From: Lachnospiraceae bacterium
GTDB lineage: Bacteria > Bacillota > Clostridia > Lachnospirales > Lachnospiraceae
Assembly (NCBI GenBank): GCA_024403455.1
Contig: JAKSRR010000001.1
Span: forward strand, 107,646 to 171,645
Direction: 5' to 3'
Length of the DNA: 64,000 nt
The translations under genes were made by a program, and so were the position numbers. This document shows positions 60,884 to 64,000 of this stretch, one piece after another. The notes beneath the pieces were generated by a model. The model was given only the letters and a program-made list of their open reading frames with translations. It made no database searches and was not told where the DNA came from. How positions within the stretch are numbered: position 1 is the first letter of the stretch; each line of letters begins with the position of its first letter.

Positions 60884-62998
60884 TTACTCGTTTTCTCTTG
60901 CCCGCATTACCAAATATTTATTTGGGAAGCACAGCGGGGACTTGGGAATATAGAACGCATTTGTATCTTCTACATCGTAATAGCGAACTTCATTTTCAAT
61001 CTCTTTTATAAGCTCCCATGTGGTCTGCTCCGGGGCATAAAATCCTTCATAGGCTGCTGTCACTAGGTAAATTCGATCATACAGCATTCCTAGTTCAGTT
61101 AGCTGATATTCCTGCAACTCCTTATCATACAGGAAATAGATATCTAATCCCGTAACAGCTTTTAATGGCAGAATCAGCAAGCCCTTTTCTTCATACCCAG
61201 AATCATTAACAATAATTGCACTTCTTTCTTTGGTTATACCGCTTGTTTGATAATCCGTTTCAATAGTATCACAAATTGATTCCAGATTCTCATAGGACAA
61301 ATCTGTCATATCCTGGTATTTCAGTAATGCAGGATTCATCACAAGCGTTACAACAATAATCCCCACAGAAACAGGCACAACAATATATGGTTTTAACTTC
61401 TTCACCATTAGCCCTGCAGCCAAGAAAATGACCGGATAAAGGGGGATCAAATATCGTGCATAATAGTAATAGTAAATAATTTTGTCATACAGTCCTATGC
61501 AGAAAATCAGGAAGAAATATGGAATGAATAAACTACAAACAAGAATTTCCTTTTTATTCTCCTCCACTTTTCGGTGCACAAATAATCCAAGCATGGCCAG
61601 GGGAAGTATGACAAATCCGAGACCTGTAAGGAAATGGGTAATCGGCTCCTCCACCCAAATTTTCCCAACCTCCCTTAAGGAACGATACGCAGCCACGCCA
61701 AAACATGCTACCACGGTCAACAACGACAACCATACACACACAGAGGTCAACTTCCCCTTGTATGCTTTTGCTTCCACTGCAACAATTTGTTTTTTCTTAC
61801 GCAAGGCTAGTAGTAGGAGGACTCCTGCCAACACTTCAAAAAGTACGCCCACACCTAGCACCACATACCGTACATTATGTCTAGACAGAATATTCTTTAA
61901 GAAGTTAAAAAGCAGAGCGAAGTGCTCATCAAAATAAAATGCTGCTACATCTCCTTCCCAGAAAAACGCCGTCACAAGTCCAGGAATCAGCAGGAGCAGA
62001 AAAACAAGATATTGCTTCTTTCTGGTAATGACATACAGCAAAAATCCCAAAATCACCCATATCGGTGCTAAGAAAAATCCTGCAATATGTGTATACATAA
62101 ACGCAGTGAGAGGCATCGCTGCCAGAAAGAAATTTGCTTCTTCCTCCTCTGTAAGAAATGCCAGAAATAACGCCACCATCGTTACTAACATCATTTCTGT
62201 TAGTGTTTGACGCCCCGACCAAATAAGCATGGGACTGGCCGCAAAGATTAGTGTCATACAGCATCTGCCCAACAGAGATACTCTTTTATTGATCAAAGCA
62301 ATGTATAAAAATGCTACAGACAACATGCACAGCCAGCGTACAATCCCTAGCATGTTCCTAAGTCCAAATATTTTTCCCCAAAGCGCTAAAAGCGACGCAA
62401 AAGTAGGAAGACCATAGATCACTCCCGATGGAGACTCATCAAATTCTGCATAGTAGTCTTCTTCATAGTACCAGTCAGGATTGAGGCAATGTATCTCTTC
62501 TATTTTTTGTGCATAGAGCTGTCTTTCGACATCCATTGCAAGTCGATTTGCCTCTGGGAAGTGAATCACCGTATCGTTCTGATCATTCATATAAAACAGC
62601 GCTCTAGCCGGATATATTCCCGAATCCTGAGACATATCATGAAAACCAGATTGTTTTCCTGACAAGAAGAAGGTTACAACTAGCAAAAGAAGGAGTGGAA
62701 TATATTTCTTAACCTCTATAGCACCATCGTTTTTCCATGGAATTTGCTTTTTTCGTGAAACCCCAAATGCTGCTATCCCATAAAGAAGCAAAAGAATAGT
62801 TGTTGCTACAAGTGCCCTTTTAATACTATAGTGTTCCACCCAGAAAAGGAGTCCTGAACAAATCCCGTAAAGAGCATAAAATATGCCTTCACCAAGAAAA
62901 AGCGTCTTGATAACATCTTTCTTTTTATACGAGAAATAGATTCCGGCAAATGCAAGAAGCTGCCCTAAAATCCACAGAAAAACAATCATTTTTTCCAT
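60884..62998 (-). CDS. Large polytopic membrane protein, GT-C glycosyltransferase-like
   Basis: A 704-residue protein with about 13 predicted membrane segments. An early extracellular loop, GFHDMSQDSGIYPARALFYM (about residues 118-137), carries acidic residues in the position where GT-C enzymes (PMT/ArnT-like) have their catalytic Asp. A soluble C-terminal domain (about 570-704) follows the last membrane segment. That plan matches GT-C transferases, which use polyprenyl-phosphate sugars on the outer face of the membrane. No family motif is certain. It lies 32 bases downstream-adjacent to an acyltransferase gene on the same strand. Confidence 0.65.
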   Translation of the reverse strand: MEKMIVFLWILGQLLAFAGIYFSYKKKDVIKTLFLGEGIFYALYGICSGLLFWVEHYSIKRALVATTILLLLYGIAAFGVSRKKQIPWKNDGAIEVKKYIPLLLLLVVTFFLSGKQSGFHDMSQDSGIYPARALFYMNDQNDTVIHFPEANRLAMDVERQLYAQKIEEIHCLNPDWYYEEDYYAEFDESPSGVIYGLPTFASLLALWGKIFGLRNMLGIVRWLCMLSVAFLYIALINKRVSLLGRCCMTLIFAASPMLIWSGRQTLTEMMLVTMVALFLAFLTEEEEANFFLAAMPLTAFMYTHIAGFFLAPIWVILGFLLYVITRKKQYLVFLLLLIPGLVTAFFWEGDVAAFYFDEHFALLFNFLKNILSRHNVRYVVLGVGVLFEVLAGVLLLLALRKKKQIVAVEAKAYKGKLTSVCVWLSLLTVVACFGVAAYRSLREVGKIWVEEPITHFLTGLGFVILPLAMLGLFVHRKVEENKKEILVCSLFIPYFFLIFCIGLYDKIIYYYYYARYLIPLYPVIFLAAGLMVKKLKPYIVVPVSVGIIVVTLVMNPALLKYQDMTDLSYENLESICDTIETDYQTSGITKERSAIIVNDSGYEEKGLLILPLKAVTGLDIYFLYDKELQEYQLTELGMLYDRIYLVTAAYEGFYAPEQTTWELIKEIENEVRYYDVEDTNAFYIPKSPLCFPNKYLVMRARENE

Positions 62999-63029
62999 TC
63001 CTCACTTTATTTCACAAACTTTGCATCCA

Positions 63030-63881
63030 CTATGATTTTTTTCTAGAAAGCAAAGTTCCAAAGATCCAATGCATGATGGCGGCATACAATGGTGTCCCAA
63101 CAATCATAATCCATATAGCAATATACCATCTCGTATTGATTATGCTATTATCCCAAAGCAGTGCACCAATAATCTGTAGTATTCCCAAATGGCATAGGTA
63201 AATATATAAAGACCTCTCCCCTACCCAATTTGCAGCTTTGTTACCGACCTTAAATAGCAGGACCGCACTCACAAAAAACATCGCCAAAAAGATCCCTGCC
63301 AGACTTTTCAAGATGGTACTCCAAAATGCGGCTTTTAACATATTAAATAAGATTCCCATCACACCAAACGCGAGGATGGATACAATCCCCCCCGCTATGT
63401 GCTGTTTCTTTTTTAGTGATAGAATCCGCTGTTCAAAACCGGCAACCAGCATTCCCGCCAGAAAAACCATCAGGCCACTATACCACCTTGGGTTAGCACC
63501 GACTAAAATAAAATAAACAGTCAGACCTATATTTCCAACAAATACCGTTATAAATTCAATATACTTCTTCTTTATCTTGTAGGATAATAGCCACCCCACA
63601 AAAAACAGCAGGTACTCCAGCATAATAGCCAGAACAAACCACTGCATCAGCATGGTCTCTTTAATAATTTGAGCAAAACCCAAAACCGACAGACTTTTTA
63701 TATTGGAGATAACCACACTCAAAAGACATACCAGAAAGGCCGGAATAAACATATTACATATACGTTTTTTCCAAAAGACCATGGTCGGTTTTTTCGAAAA
63801 ATATGATTTCTGAATTCCATACCCACTCACAAAAAAAAAGAGAAGGACCCCCATGCCCCCAAGCACGCCAAGAGGAGCCAA
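63030..63881 (-). pseudogene. Acyltransferase 3 family protein, N-terminus missing
   Basis: The 283-residue frame has the acyltransferase 3 middle and C-terminal part: LLFFFVSGYGIQKSYFSKKPTMVFWKKRICNMFIPAFLV followed by seven or eight membrane segments. The family's first segment (KGIAIL...H, carrying the catalytic His) is absent. The same frame has stop codons within 30 bases upstream of the TTG at 63881, and I could not find the missing segment in the other frames up to the window edge. It is therefore either a truncated, inactive gene or a divergent short member. Compare the intact acyltransferase at 52234-53223. Confidence 0.55.
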
Positions 63882-64000
63882 AATGGACGCTGAAATTTTT
63901 TCGCATCAATGCTAGAGGGCCTGTAATGGTCGCTTCTGCATTTCATTGCTTTTTGCGTATATATACTGATTGACGCCAAAACACGTAGAATTCTGCCATT
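63882..64000. other. Window edge, no gene supported
   Basis: These 119 bases have stop codons in the acyltransferase frame and short open frames elsewhere. No match to a protein, RNA or terminator was seen. They may hold the decayed 5' end of the acyltransferase gene. Confidence 0.4.

Overview
The window looks like a chromosomal segment of an anaerobic, AT-rich Firmicute of the class Clostridia, most likely Lachnospiraceae. The evidence is the gene content: electron-bifurcating NfnAB next to an NADP-type glutamate dehydrogenase, pyruvate formate-lyase (PFL) with its activating enzyme, a clostridial 2[4Fe-4S] ferredoxin, the gdpP-rplI-dnaB block, ftsEX followed by an M23 peptidase and a carboxy-terminal protease, a MoxR/DUF58/von Willebrand A operon, and many cell-surface glycan genes. 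Nearly every gene is on the minus strand. The exceptions are a tRNA-Gln plus cvfB unit and a small ferredoxin gene. I saw no phage, insertion sequence, CRISPR array or rRNA.

Layout in window coordinates. 1-7.1 kb: glycan export and glycosyltransferases (a PglK-like ABC flippase and five transferases). 7.1-10.9 kb: the TrkH/TrkA potassium uptake system with a NYN-LOTUS RNA-binding protein. 11-13.4 kb: an SGNH-like membrane protein and MurD. 13.6-17.4 kb: gdhA with nfnB and nfnA (NADPH supply and ammonia assimilation). 17.6-32.6 kb: a nine-gene operon of membrane protein, ABC-2 transporter, membrane protein with GGQQ repeats, MoxR, DUF58, a 1554-residue multi-VWA protein and a MacB/FtsX-type exporter. 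32.6-38.3 kb: more surface-glycan genes, including an unusual GNAT-acyltransferase-GtrA fusion and a PseB-like dehydratase. 38.3-44.1 kb: a cell-wall cleavage/division unit (ftsE, ftsX, M23 peptidase, S41 protease) below a CdaR-type regulator. 44.2-45.6 kb: tRNA-Gln(CUG), cvfB and a YjfB-like protein. 45.6-50 kb: the PFL locus. 50-52.2 kb: a lipoprotein and the ferredoxin, divergently transcribed. 52.2-57.1 kb: an acyltransferase, dnaB, rplI and gdpP. 57.2-63.9 kb: an ATP-grasp protein, a TPM-domain protein with a Gly/His tail, a zinc-ribbon membrane protein, a large membrane glycosyltransferase-like protein and an N-terminally incomplete acyltransferase.

The most notable feature is the PFL locus. 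The catalytic chain (684 residues, with its Cys-Cys pair) stops exactly where the glycyl-radical domain should begin. That domain is encoded separately as an 82-residue protein carrying the RVSGYAV loop. Between the two lies a third, roughly 70-residue gene that copies the first half of the radical domain (ending in HVNVNV) but replaces the glycine loop with a cysteine-rich tail. The enzyme may therefore be a multi-part complex with an added small subunit of unknown role.

A second notable feature is a pair of 60-bp intergenic repeats, upstream of pflA and upstream of the zinc-ribbon gene. Both encode nearly the same 19-residue peptide with no indel.

Functionally the genes fit a fermentative gut or rumen anaerobe. 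PFL makes acetyl-CoA and formate, ferredoxin and NfnAB exchange electrons between ferredoxin, NADH and NADPH, and GdhA uses the NADPH. The rest is envelope biology (glycan synthesis, wall hydrolysis, ABC export) and K+/c-di-AMP homeostasis (TrkAH and GdpP).
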